Shown: positions 41,982 through 50,988, numbered from the stretch's first letter. The stretch is 64,000 nucleotides of DNA from Streptomyces sp. NBC_00376 (GCF_036077095.1 NZ_CP107960.1:3162001-3226000), one strand, 5' to 3'. Numbers and translations are program-made. The notes: a model not told the origin generated them from the letters alone.

Positions 41982-44282
41982 ATGAGGGAAACCGGGCTCG
42001 GCGAAGAACAGCCGCTTGTCGCGGGGGATCCGGTACGGCTAGGGCCTTATCGGATGCTCAGCAGACTGGGTGCGGATGCGACAGGCCGGTTGTACCTGGC
42101 ACATTCTCCGGGCGGACGCCGAGTAGCCGTCAAGGTCATCCGTGCCGAGGTGGCACGCGATCCAGAATTCCGCGCCAGGCTCCGGCGTGAGGTCGCGGCC
42201 GCTCAGCGCGTGAGCGGGGCTTTCACCGTGCCCGTCGTCGGCTCCGACACCGAAGCGACGGCGCCCTGGATTGCGGTCATTTACCTCGCCGCCCCCTCAT
42301 TGGACAAGGTGATCGCCGCTGAAGGACCGCCGTCGGCGCACTCCGTGCGGCGGCTCGCGGCAGCACTGGCCGAGGCACTCGGCGCCGTACACCGCGCCCG
42401 AATGATCCACGGCGACCTCAGACCGTCCACCATTCTGGTACTGAAGGACGGCCCACGGCTGATCGACTTCGGGGTCACCCGAGCGCTGGACGCGGACACG
42501 ATCCGGCTGATGGCCGACCCCGGCTACACCTCACCGGAGCGGCTGCTGGGCGAGGCCGCGTCCGAGGCCTCGGACATCTACGCACTCGGCGCGGTCCTCC
42601 ACTTCCTGGCGACGGGCCGGGGTCCGCACGGCCGCGGCGGGACGAACGAACCCGGCCACCCCGCGGCGCACTCCGAGCCGGACCTGAGCGGGGTCTCCGA
42701 CGACCTCCTGCGGGAGTCGATCTCCGCGTGCCTCGCAACGGATCCGGCGGCTCGACCCACCTCCGAGAACCTGTTGGTACACCTGCACCGGGCTTTGGCG
42801 CGACCACACGAAGACGTTGAGGTCGACAGGCCACCTGCCCGGCATCGCCGTTGGTCCCGTCGGCGGTTCCGCCGGCCTGTCGCGGCCGTCGACCGCAGGG
42901 TCGCGGCTCTGGTCGGCGTGCTCTCGCTGCTGGCCGCGGTCGGTATCGGCATCGCCAACCAGCCACCCGACTCCGGTCCTCGGAGCAACCAGTCGAGCCC
43001 TTCATGGTCGCCGGGTTCCTTCTGGTCGTTGACGAAGGGTGCGGCAGGTGACTACGTCGGCCTGTGGAGCACGCCCTCGAGCGTGGTGCTCGGGACCTCG
43101 ACCGAACTGACCGCGTACGACCCTGCCACCCGGGCGAAGCTCTGGTCCTGGCTGCCCCCAAAAGGCAGCTCATTGTGCAATATGAGCCGTCGCAGCTCCG
43201 AAGGCATAGGCGCCTTTGTCTACGGCACAAGCGACCCGGATCACGGATCGCAATGCGATCACCTGCAAACGATCTCCCTCTCCTCCGGCACACCCAATTG
43301 GACCAAAGCCGTCACAGGCGTAGCCAGCGGTACACCCGGCACCATGGGTGGGGACATCAACGAATCCCTATCCATCGGTGATGGCATAGTGACCGCACCA
43401 TTCAGGCACGAATCCGACACTGAAACCGACTTGATCAGCGTTGCCGTACACGGCGGCACCGTCAACTGGTCGACGGATTATGGCGACACGCCAATGGCCA
43501 ATGGGTGCATACTGACCGGCAAGGCGCAGGAATTCAACGGCAAGATATACGCATTCGGCATGTGTGACAACTACACCCGAGTCAAGCTGCTTGCTTTCGA
43601 TGGAAAATCTCGCTCCTCGGCTTCTGCAGTGTCGGCATTTCCGAGCTGCGACCCGAAAGGCGGCGAATCAGGTTCGGTCACCGCACTGGCAAAAGTGCGG
43701 ACCATGAACTTCCTGGTCGCGGGCGCCGACCACTTGCTGATCGGCTGCAGTGCGGACATCGACGGCGACCACCTCTACACCTTGCGCGCCGACTCGACCA
43801 GACTCACTCCAGTGGAATTGACCGTCATTTCGAACATGATCTCAGCCAATAGCTTGGGCAGCGAAATTCGCATGTTCAATAACACCCTTTACCTCCTGGA
43901 ACCAATGCCTTCGGCAATGGACACCGGTGTCGTAGCCGTGAACATGGATACTGGTAAGCAGCTGTGGGCAAGGAAGCTCCCCAACGACTATTCAGGGCGA
44001 CTGCTGACAGCCGACAAGTCGGGCGTGAAGGTCCTGGCATACGAGACACCGAGTCCGACCGCCATATACTCCCTGGCTGCGGCAGACGGATCAGCAACAA
44101 AACGTGAATCACTGAATCCCAAGGACTCCAAAGCCCTGGGCAAGGTTACGTATCCCGATCCTCACGCCGTTTCCGTCGGCAGCTACCTTGCCCTCGGGTT
44201 CCCCAGCGAGGAGACGACCGAGAACGACGTGCCGGTCTTCGCCGTCCTGCCACTGCGAAACGGAGGCACCCGGACGAACTGA
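41982..44282 (+). CDS. Ser/Thr kinase-like protein with PQQ-type beta-propeller, divergent catalytic loop
   Basis: 766 residues from ATG 41982. Same layout as the kinase at 38.5-41 kb: kinase domain (~18-270), one helix (RVAALVGVLSLLAAVGIGIANQ), exterior propeller (~340-760). The ATP Lys (VAVKVIRAE), DFG (LIDFGVTRA) and GYTSPERLLGE are kept, but the glycine loop reads LGADATGRLYLA and the catalytic loop HGDLRPSTILV, so the HRD Arg is replaced by Gly and the metal-binding Asn by Thr. Activity may be weak or absent. From about residue 390 on the DNA is less GC-rich than its neighbours. A terminator hairpin follows. Confidence 0.85.
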   Translation: MRETGLGEEQPLVAGDPVRLGPYRMLSRLGADATGRLYLAHSPGGRRVAVKVIRAEVARDPEFRARLRREVAAAQRVSGAFTVPVVGSDTEATAPWIAVIYLAAPSLDKVIAAEGPPSAHSVRRLAAALAEALGAVHRARMIHGDLRPSTILVLKDGPRLIDFGVTRALDADTIRLMADPGYTSPERLLGEAASEASDIYALGAVLHFLATGRGPHGRGGTNEPGHPAAHSEPDLSGVSDDLLRESISACLATDPAARPTSENLLVHLHRALARPHEDVEVDRPPARHRRWSRRRFRRPVAAVDRRVAALVGVLSLLAAVGIGIANQPPDSGPRSNQSSPSWSPGSFWSLTKGAAGDYVGLWSTPSSVVLGTSTELTAYDPATRAKLWSWLPPKGSSLCNMSRRSSEGIGAFVYGTSDPDHGSQCDHLQTISLSSGTPNWTKAVTGVASGTPGTMGGDINESLSIGDGIVTAPFRHESDTETDLISVAVHGGTVNWSTDYGDTPMANGCILTGKAQEFNGKIYAFGMCDNYTRVKLLAFDGKSRSSASAVSAFPSCDPKGGESGSVTALAKVRTMNFLVAGADHLLIGCSADIDGDHLYTLRADSTRLTPVELTVISNMISANSLGSEIRMFNNTLYLLEPMPSAMDTGVVAVNMDTGKQLWARKLPNDYSGRLLTADKSGVKVLAYETPSPTAIYSLAAADGSATKRESLNPKDSKALGKVTYPDPHAVSVGSYLALGFPSEETTENDVPVFAVLPLRNGGTRTN

Positions 44283-44310
44283 TGGCGACAGCGTCGAGCT
44301 GCGGTCCCGA

Positions 44311-44403
44311 GTTGCGCGGACCGCCGCGGACAGCAAGGTGCTGTGACCCGCTTCGTCGCAGGTCACAGCACCTCTGGGGAGACGCTCAGACGTTGAAGCG
44401 GAA
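44311..44403. repeat. Diverged copy of the ychF 3' end with its terminator, candidate attachment site
   Basis: The 93 bp match 53621-53712, which covers the downstream flank, terminator and last codons of ychF. The final 18 bp, TCAGACGTTGAAGCGGAA (44386-44403 and 53695-53712), are identical; similarity stops right after. The flank GTT-TGCGGAC-GC-GCGG-CAGCA is similar, and both copies carry a perfect hairpin whose stems differ in sequence. The order and orientation are the same, so the 9.3 kb between look like an element integrated at the ychF end. Confidence 0.65.
44336..44373 (+). terminator. Hairpin terminator after the second kinase gene
   Basis: AGGTGCTGTGACC (44336-44348) pairs perfectly with GGTCACAGCACCT (44361-44373) across a 12-base loop. 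It lies 53 bp past the kinase stop, within the ychF-like repeat, and corresponds in position to the hairpin after ychF. Confidence 0.8.
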
Positions 44404-45303
44404 TCTCTGCGGTCTGATCCCGACCTGCGGCGGAGCCCCGTCCAGGGCTCTGACCTGGGATTTCCGCGTTGGCATGCGTTGGCTTCCGACGGCCGCATAT
44501 GGGGGTCCCGCGGACTGGCTGCGGACTGGCTGGGTACGCCGAGGCAGAGAAATCCATGGCACACCGGCGGGACCTGCAACGAGACTGCGCAGGTGAGCGA
44601 CCGCTACCCCTGTCCCTGCTGCGGGCGTCTCGTCCTGGACGAGACGCCCGGCGCGTACGCCATCTGCCCTGTCTGCTTCCTACCCTGTCTGCTTCTGGGA
44701 GGACGACGCCATCCAGTTTCGGTGGCCCACCATGGATGGCGGGGCGAACAAGGTCTCCCTCACCCATCAACGACCTGGCCGACCACGCCCAAGTGATCCT
44801 CCACTCCCAGTTCTGGCAGGTGGACGCCAGCCGCACGTACGGCGTCTCCGGCACTGGCCTGGACTGGGAACTCGACTGGACTGAGCCCTGGGAGCACCTG
44901 GTCGAAGAGTCCCGCACCTGGCCCCTGCTGGAAGCCTCCGAAGCTCCCGCCGGCGACAACATCTTCGTCGCCCCCACCTGGATCGACGAGCGCTGCGACT
45001 TCGTGAACGACTGGACCCCGCCCGTGATCCTGTCGTTCTCGATCGCTACGTACCGATCGCGGTCGACCCCGGTCACTCCAAGAAACGGACGGGAAGCAAC
45101 GGAGAACGAAAGAGGCAACGGGCAACACCGCCGAACCCCGATTCTCCAGGCGCGCGTCGTGCCAGACTCACATTCGGATGCGGACCGAAACGACGCCGTC
45201 ACAGCAGGTGTTCACCGTCGGGTTTCGTGTCGATCGGTGATCGTCGGATGACGGCTCCCGTGAGGGCGGACGGCTCTCGCGGTCACTGTTCAAGGGGAGG
45301 TTG
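44404..45303. other. Decayed stretch with gene remnants
   Basis: Apart from the CPCC pseudogene, no intact gene is visible in 900 bp. An 11-bp unit GCGGACTGGCT is duplicated in tandem at 44510-44531. A frame around 44770-45110 (LHSQFWQVDASRTYGVSG, APTWIDERCDFVNDWTPPV) has protein-like composition but no start and no family I recognise; it may be the tail of a fused or decayed gene. Confidence 0.5.
44593..44790 (+). pseudogene. CPCC-family cysteine-rich protein, broken by a 16-bp tandem duplication
   Basis: From GTG 44593 the frame reads SDRYPCPCCGRLVLDETPG then AYAICPVCF, the start of the small cysteine-rich CPCC family. CCCTGTCTGCTTC at 44667-44679 is repeated at 44683-44695 with CTA between, a 16-bp tandem duplication. 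If one copy is removed, the frame continues WEDDAIQFRWPTMDGG as in intact relatives. The duplication shifts the frame, and similarity is lost after about 44760, so the 3' end is also missing. Confidence 0.7.
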
Positions 45304-46560
45304 ATGATGAGCACGACTTTACGTTTTGGCCCGGAACTTCGCCGTTTACGAGTAGAGGCGGGGCTGACTCTGACTGAGTTCTCCGTGGCGCTCAACTACG
45401 ACAAGGGGCACATAAGCAAGGTCGAGCGCGGGGAGCGTTCCGCATCCCCCGAACTAGCCCGGCGGTGCGACGCCTTCCTCGGCGCGGACGGCGAGCTGCA
45501 GCGCCTGGTCACCCGACCCGAGACGGACTCGGACTCGGGCACCGCCGAATCCCCCGCCGGTCCGAACCGCTGGCTCGTCGGGCGCCGGGCGGTCCTCTCG
45601 GCGGGTACGGGAGCGCTGATCGACCTCGGCCTGAAACTCGGCAGTCAGGCGCTGTCCTCCGCCGACGACCCCCTCCTGCCCTCCTTCCGCATGCAGTTCG
45701 ACCAGCTGCGGAAGCTCGGTCAGTCCACCGCACCCAAGGTCCTGCTGCCCCTGCTGGAGACGCAGACTCGCATGATCGCGGGGCTGGCCGCCGACGCCCG
45801 GTCCGTTTCTCGGGCCCCTGCGCTCCTGCTCGCCTCGCGGTTCGCGGAGTTCACCGGCTGGATGGCCCAGGAGGCCGGGGACAGCGACGCGGCACTCGGC
45901 TGGACGGGCGAGGCCGCCGAACTGGCGCGCGCCGGGGGTGACCCGTACCTCGGTTCCTACGCACTGGTGCGACGCGCCCTGGTCACAATGTACGGCGGGG
46001 ACGCCGCTGGCACCGTCGCCCTGGCCCGCCGCGCCCAGAGCAGCGAACTCCCGCCGCGCATCCGGGGACTCGCGGCCCAGCGGGAGGCCCAGGGGCACGC
46101 GCTCGTCGGCAACGAAGTCGACTGCCTCCGCAGCCTCGACAGGGCGCGGGAACTGCTCGCCAGCGACGAAGCCCGCAATGGCGCTGATCCCGTGATCGGC
46201 ACCTCCCATGTGAGCGATCCGGCGGCGATGTCGACCGGCTGGTGCCTGCACGACCTCGGCCGCCCCAAGGTCGCCGCCGAGGTACTCGACCGGGAGTACC
46301 GCCGCCTCCCGCCGCACGCGCTGCGTACCCGCGCCCGGTACGGCTTCCGCCGGTCCTTGGCCCATGCCGCCTCCGGGGAGGTCGAGCACGCGTGCGCGAT
46401 CGCTGGGGATCTTCTGGGAGTGATGCCGGCCGTGCCCTCGGCGACGGTGAACAGCGACGTCCGGCGTCTCGCACGGGAACTCTCCCGGTTCCGCAGCAGC
46501 CGCGCCGTACGTGATCTGCAGCCCGCGCTGGCACGCGTACTCGCCCCCGCGCACGGCTGA
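45304..46560 (+). CDS. XRE-family regulator with TPR-like sensor region
   Basis: 418 residues from ATG 45304 (ATG 45307 is also possible; GGGGAGG precedes). Residues ~8-65 form a helix-turn-helix (FGPELRRLRVEAGLTLTEFSVALNYDKGHISKVERGERSAS). The rest (~100-415) is Ala/Leu/Arg-rich helical repeats of TPR type (SRFAEFTGWMAQEAGDSDAALGW, YALVRRALVTMYGGDAAGTVALARRA). Such regulators are abundant in Streptomyces and often sit beside small partner genes. Here it precedes the TIR operon by ~290 bp in the same direction and may control it; that is a guess from position. Confidence 0.88.
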   Translation: MMSTTLRFGPELRRLRVEAGLTLTEFSVALNYDKGHISKVERGERSASPELARRCDAFLGADGELQRLVTRPETDSDSGTAESPAGPNRWLVGRRAVLSAGTGALIDLGLKLGSQALSSADDPLLPSFRMQFDQLRKLGQSTAPKVLLPLLETQTRMIAGLAADARSVSRAPALLLASRFAEFTGWMAQEAGDSDAALGWTGEAAELARAGGDPYLGSYALVRRALVTMYGGDAAGTVALARRAQSSELPPRIRGLAAQREAQGHALVGNEVDCLRSLDRARELLASDEARNGADPVIGTSHVSDPAAMSTGWCLHDLGRPKVAAEVLDREYRRLPPHALRTRARYGFRRSLAHAASGEVEHACAIAGDLLGVMPAVPSATVNSDVRRLARELSRFRSSRAVRDLQPALARVLAPAHG

Positions 46561-46852
46561 CACAGACTCGAGCCGCTCGGCTCGCCGGACTCCCCGGCCC
46601 CTCCGGCCCTCCGGATCCCACGATCCCCGGCGGAACCCTCTGATCACCGCTCGACGCGTCGCATCGCGCCCCCGGCTTCTTCGGGCTGCCCGCGACCAGT
46701 GACGCACCAGGCGGCGCCCCTCCATCCGCACGCCCTCCCGTGGATGCACCATGCCGTCCACACGGTCGGGACCTCATGGCCCGGGCGGACCGGAGCCCCG
46801 GTCCACAACCCCGTGCCCGTTCACCCGTCTTCCTCTCACGAAGGGAACCTTC

Positions 46853-47643
46853 ATGCCCGACGTCTTCGTCAACTACCGCACAGGCGACGAGGAGTCCGCA
46901 GCGACCATGATCGCTCGGGAACTCGCCCGTCGGTTCGGCGACGAGCGGATCTTCTTCGCCAGCAACTCGATCGAGCCCGGACGCCGTTTCCCGGTGGAAC
47001 TGGTCAGGGCGGTGGAGGAGTGCGAGGCTCTCCTCGCCGTGATCGGCCCGCGCTGGGCAGAAGTGCGGGGGGCCGACGGCCGCCCCGCCCTCGAAGCCGA
47101 GCAGGACTGGACCCGTCGCGAGATCCAGACCGCGCTCGACCGCGGGGTCCTGGTGATCCCCGTGCTCGTCGGAAAGGCCACGAGGATCGACCGCTCCGTC
47201 CTTCCGGACGATCTGCTGGAGCTGGCGGACTGCCAGTACAGGCGGTTCGACCACCGCAACGCCGAATCGGACCTGACGGCGCTCGGCGACACCCTCGCCC
47301 GGCTCCTGCCCGAGCTGGGTGCGGTGGACCGCGACGCCCGTGCGGCGCGGGAGCGGGCGGAGGCGAAGTCCCGCAAGAAGTCGGCCAAGGATGCCAGGCA
47401 CACCAGGATGCGGACGCGCGACGTCGAACAGCGCGTGCGCGGCATCGGAAACCTCAACGGAGATCTGTCCGGCACCTTCGTCAACGAACCGCAGGGGCCC
47501 GTGAACACCGGTGGGGGCACCAGTACAACGCTCCCCACTTCGAGGGCGACAACACCGGGGTCCAGTTCACCGCGGGCGACAACAGCGGCACGGTCCACCA
47601 ACGCTTCGAGCGCGAGCGTCGGCGCTCGGACGACGGACGATGA
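46853..47643 (+). pseudogene. TIR-domain protein with Gly-rich C-terminal motif, frameshifted near its end
   Basis: From ATG 46853 (AAGGGAA upstream) residues 1-~150 are a TIR domain: DVFVNYRTGDEE, RIFFASNSIEPGRRF, LLAVIGPRW, and DWTRREIQTALDRG, where E90 aligns with the catalytic Glu of NAD-cleaving TIRs such as SARM1. A charged linker is followed by GNLNGDLSGTF and NEPQGPVNTGG. There the frame slips: adding one G to the G5 run at 47513-47517 restores GHQYNAPHFEGDNTG, QFTAGDNSGTVHQRF and a stop that overlaps the next ATG (ATGA). The TIR domain itself is intact in the unshifted frame, which would otherwise run to 47932 with an unrelated Arg-rich tail. The shift may be decay, error, or programmed. 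Confidence 0.75.
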
Positions 47644-49628
47644 CCGAGCAGGACCGCGTCACCGTCAACGATCCGCGTGGCCCGGTGAACAATGGCGTAG
47701 GGCCCCAGTACGTCTTCTACGGCGGCGCGGATTGGATGATCCGCAAAGGGGTCGAGTCCCTCCGGATCGTCCGAGAGGACCGGGTGCGCCTGGCCGACCG
47801 GTTCGTTCGGCCGGTGGGCTATCGCATCGCCGCCGGCTGCCTGGAGAAGCCCGGATCGGTGGTGCTGCTGGAGGCTGCGCCCGGCAGCGGCCGGCGCGCC
47901 GCAGCGATCATGCTGCTGCACGAGCTCGGTGAGGACGCAGGCGCTGAAGAGGAGCAGGAGGAGGACCGGTTCGAGGAGCTTCCCGCCACGGACAAGGACG
48001 AGGCCATTCTCGCCCCCGGCGAGGGGGACCGCTTCCTCCTCGACCTCTCCGCGATCGCCGACCAGGAGGCGTATGCCAAGGCCCAGCGCCTCCTGGTCGT
48101 GCGCCGGTCACAGGTCCAGGAGGCGGGGGCCCACATGGTGGTCGTCCTGCCGTCGGGCATGGAGCACGCCCACGCGCCGGAGCTCGAACCGCACACGGTG
48201 ACGCTGGGGCGCCCTCGGGGGATCGCCGTCGTCACCCGGTACCTCCGTATGGACCGGATGGCCTTCCACTCCACGGATTTGGGGAGCTACGACCTCCAGC
48301 GCCTGTGCGAACGCTCCCCCATGCGGGAACTGGCGCGGCTCGCGGGGCTGGTGAGGTCTGCTCGCGACAGCGGCCGGTTCGGCGTCGATTTCGCGGGATG
48401 GCTCGACCAAGCGATGCACGCGGTGACCGACCGCGCCGGTGAGGTGGGCCGGCAGGTGGCCACGGTCCGCACCGCGCCCGAGCGGGCCCTGCTGCTTGCG
48501 GCGGCAGTGTTCGAGGAGGCCCGCGCCGACACCGTCTACGAGGCGTGGCACGGCTTGATGAGGACGGTGAGGCACGAGGAAGAGACGACAACCGAGCTCG
48601 CACGGACGGATTTCGGGGAGCGATTGGCGACGCTCGGGATCGAGCGGGACCTGGAAGGGCGGCTCCACTTCGGGCGGCTGGCCTACGCCGACGCGGTACG
48701 GACGTACTTCTGGGCGAACTTCCCCGGGACGCGCGACGACCTCAGGAATTGGATCGGCCATGCCGCCGGGCTCCGCGGTCTGACCACCGACGACCGGGTG
48801 AACGTCGTCGTCCGCTTCGGCGAGCGGTCCCTGGCCGTCGGGCGGCCCGACCACCTCTTCGACCTTGTGGTCCGCTGGGCGGACCACGCGACCGGGGCGT
48901 CCTGCGACCCACGAGCGGTGGCGGCCCTCGAACTCGGTCTCAGCCACGAGAGGTTCGGGGGATGGTTCCGCAGACGGATGTACGAGTGCGCGAGGTCCGG
49001 CCCCTTGTCGGACGGTCTCGTTCGCGTCCTGACCGCTGCCTGCCTCCAGAGCCTCGGCGCGACGCACCCGGATCAGGCGATGGTGCGGCTCCATTACCTC
49101 GCCGTGCGGAAGGGGGAGGCGGCACGCGGGGCCCGGGAAGTACTTCTCGACCTCGCCGGCCGCGACCGTCGGCCCTACCGGCTACTGATCGACCGCCTGC
49201 GGGACCGGACGCGTCGGGAGCCGCGCGGGGCAGAGCTCCATCTCCAGCTGCTCGCTGAACTGTTGAGGAGCGACCGGGCACCGGAGCCGCCGCCGTGGCC
49301 GGACCTGTTCCTGGGCTGGGAGACGGTTTTCTCCCAGCCACCGACGGAGCTCTGGAACCTGCTGGTGAGCAGTTGGCTGAACGCCGCGGCGGGCGACAGT
49401 ACGCGGAAAATGGCGCTGGGCGTGATGGTCGGGGCGACACACGGCCGCACGGCCGCTCTGCACCGCCTCTACGCCATCGCCTGCGGCTGGGCGGGGCCCA
49501 GGCACCACCCGTCCCGGGCGGCCGTCGCCGCCCTCTTCTGGCAGCACATCGACAACGCGCAGTCCGTCCGCACGGAGAGTGCGAAGCGTGCGGGCGCCGG
49601 ACCACGGACCACGGAAGAGGCACGATGA
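47640..49628 (+). CDS. STAND/NTPase-like protein with N-terminal Gly-Pro-Val-Asn motif
   Basis: 662 residues from ATG 47640, overlapping the TIR gene stop. The N-terminal ~30 residues contain VNDPRGPVNNGVGPQYVFY, a motif shared with the C-terminal part of the TIR protein (VNEPQGPVNTGG then HQY). Next comes a P-loop-like region: VVLLEAAPGSGRRAAAIMLLHEL resembles Walker A but lacks the Lys, and RFLLDLSAI could be Walker B. The remainder is long, helical and Leu/Arg-rich, as in STAND sensor regions. Shared short motifs at facing ends of an effector and a neighbouring NLR-like protein are a hallmark of prion-type signalling in Streptomyces; this pair fits by layout, not by proven homology. Confidence 0.6.
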   Translation: MTEQDRVTVNDPRGPVNNGVGPQYVFYGGADWMIRKGVESLRIVREDRVRLADRFVRPVGYRIAAGCLEKPGSVVLLEAAPGSGRRAAAIMLLHELGEDAGAEEEQEEDRFEELPATDKDEAILAPGEGDRFLLDLSAIADQEAYAKAQRLLVVRRSQVQEAGAHMVVVLPSGMEHAHAPELEPHTVTLGRPRGIAVVTRYLRMDRMAFHSTDLGSYDLQRLCERSPMRELARLAGLVRSARDSGRFGVDFAGWLDQAMHAVTDRAGEVGRQVATVRTAPERALLLAAAVFEEARADTVYEAWHGLMRTVRHEEETTTELARTDFGERLATLGIERDLEGRLHFGRLAYADAVRTYFWANFPGTRDDLRNWIGHAAGLRGLTTDDRVNVVVRFGERSLAVGRPDHLFDLVVRWADHATGASCDPRAVAALELGLSHERFGGWFRRRMYECARSGPLSDGLVRVLTAACLQSLGATHPDQAMVRLHYLAVRKGEAARGAREVLLDLAGRDRRPYRLLIDRLRDRTRREPRGAELHLQLLAELLRSDRAPEPPPWPDLFLGWETVFSQPPTELWNLLVSSWLNAAAGDSTRKMALGVMVGATHGRTAALHRLYAIACGWAGPRHHPSRAAVAALFWQHIDNAQSVRTESAKRAGAGPRTTEEAR

Positions 49629-50965
49629 AACATCGCTTTCCCAGCCTGCTGTTCGTCGCTCTCTGCGGCCTCGCACCGGCTGTGCTCGGAAACCTCCTGC
49701 ACTGGTCGGCGTGGCTGTGGGGCTTCATGTCCATGGTCACATCCTCGGGTTCCCTGCTGCTCGTGATGACGGTCCTCAGCGGTGGCCGCGCGTCGGCCGA
49801 TCCGTACGAGCCCGAGGAAGCTGAGCCGCCCGCGGCGCCGACGGAGCAGCCGTACCAGGAGACTCGGGTGGTCGACGCGGCGCTGCCGAGCGCAACGGAC
49901 GGCTACGACTTCCTCTTCTCCGCCACCGTGTGGTGGAGGCCGGTCCCCGACCACGCCGACTGGTCCGACGGCGCCTCCCCAGCCCTCGCCGTTTCCTCGG
50001 TCGTCAGCCGGGCCCTGCAGGTCGTCCGCCACGAGAAGCCCGGCCGGGCGAGCTTCGCACGGTATCTCCTGGAAGGGGAGCTGGGCGCCCCGCTCCCGGA
50101 CCGGAGCGGACGGGTGAAGGCCCTGGCAGCCGATGTGACACTGACCCTCGCCCCCGCCGACCGCGAGCGCCTGCGGAAATTGAACGACCTTCGCAAGGAC
50201 GAGGAGCTCTGGGAGTACGAGCGTCAGCACGAGCGCAACAAGCGGGGCTACCTCGGTGACGACGTGCTCAAGAGCACGGGCAGCGCCGTGGTGTGGTGGC
50301 TGGCCCGTCACGAGGACGACATCGAGAAGGCAGTCGACATGATCGGTCCTCTCGCCCAGATCTCGGCGGCGGCCAAGAACGAGGAGGTGCCCGAGATCTT
50401 CCGGCACCTGCTCGTCCCGCCCGTGTACGCGCGGACCGAAGCAACCGTCGGAGGTCCGCTGTGGGACGGGCACACCCAGGGAGGAGGGACGTTCGACCGC
50501 GAGGAGGAAGTGGGGATTTCGGATCGGCTGCTCCTGCTGCTGGCGGCGGTGGGCCTGAAGCCGGACATGGATGAGTACACGGTGTTCGTGCACCGTGTGG
50601 TGCGGAGCCTGGAGGCGGCCGGGCTGGACGAGGCCGCCGAGGAGATCAGGCAGACCCTTCTCCCGGCGCCCGACGAGGGGCCGGAGGGTGAGCCTCCGAG
50701 CGAGGGGGACACCACCGGGCCCTGGTCGCCGCGCTTCCGAGCCCCCGAGGGCGCGCCGTTCACCGACGCGGCCGCGGACACGGATGCCGACGCGGATGCG
50801 TTCACGCCGGGGTCCGCGGAGAGCGGCGCAGGCGAACGGAACCAAGACCGGCAGGAGACGAGCGAGGACGACATGGCGCCTCCCTACTTCTGGGACACCT
50901 CGCACAGCCCGCACCGGCCCGACGCACCTCGCGCACAGGACGAGGACGACGAGGACAGCAGCTGA
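49625..50965 (+). CDS. Membrane protein of the TIR operon, hypothetical
   Basis: 446 residues from ATG 49625, overlapping the previous stop by 4 bp (ATGA). Two closely spaced helices (FPSLLFVALCGLAPAVLGNLLH; LWGFMSMVTSSGSLLLVMTVL) form a hairpin anchor, followed by a ~300-residue cytoplasmic domain (YDFLFSATVWWRPVPDHADW; SSVVSRALQVVRHEKPGRAS; ADVTLTLAPADRERL) and a highly acidic, disordered tail ending DEDDEDSS. I do not recognise the family; the central part has a flavour of membrane-associated scaffold proteins. Tight coupling makes it a likely partner of the TIR and STAND-like proteins. Confidence 0.7.
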   Translation: MKHRFPSLLFVALCGLAPAVLGNLLHWSAWLWGFMSMVTSSGSLLLVMTVLSGGRASADPYEPEEAEPPAAPTEQPYQETRVVDAALPSATDGYDFLFSATVWWRPVPDHADWSDGASPALAVSSVVSRALQVVRHEKPGRASFARYLLEGELGAPLPDRSGRVKALAADVTLTLAPADRERLRKLNDLRKDEELWEYERQHERNKRGYLGDDVLKSTGSAVVWWLARHEDDIEKAVDMIGPLAQISAAAKNEEVPEIFRHLLVPPVYARTEATVGGPLWDGHTQGGGTFDREEEVGISDRLLLLLAAVGLKPDMDEYTVFVHRVVRSLEAAGLDEAAEEIRQTLLPAPDEGPEGEPPSEGDTTGPWSPRFRAPEGAPFTDAAADTDADADAFTPGSAESGAGERNQDRQETSEDDMAPPYFWDTSHSPHRPDAPRAQDEDDEDSS

Positions 50966-50988
50966 TCCGGTAGACGGCCGGTCCTCCG

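Noticed and set aside
44363..45202. 279-codon minus-strand frame at the island's left border
   Set aside because: It runs through the terminator, the ychF-like repeat and the CPCC pseudogene, and shows no recognisable domain.
47643..47932. C-terminal extension of the TIR protein in its original frame
   Set aside because: After the G run this frame is Arg/Pro-rich noise overlapping the next gene, while the neighbouring frame gives a sensible end and an ATGA junction.
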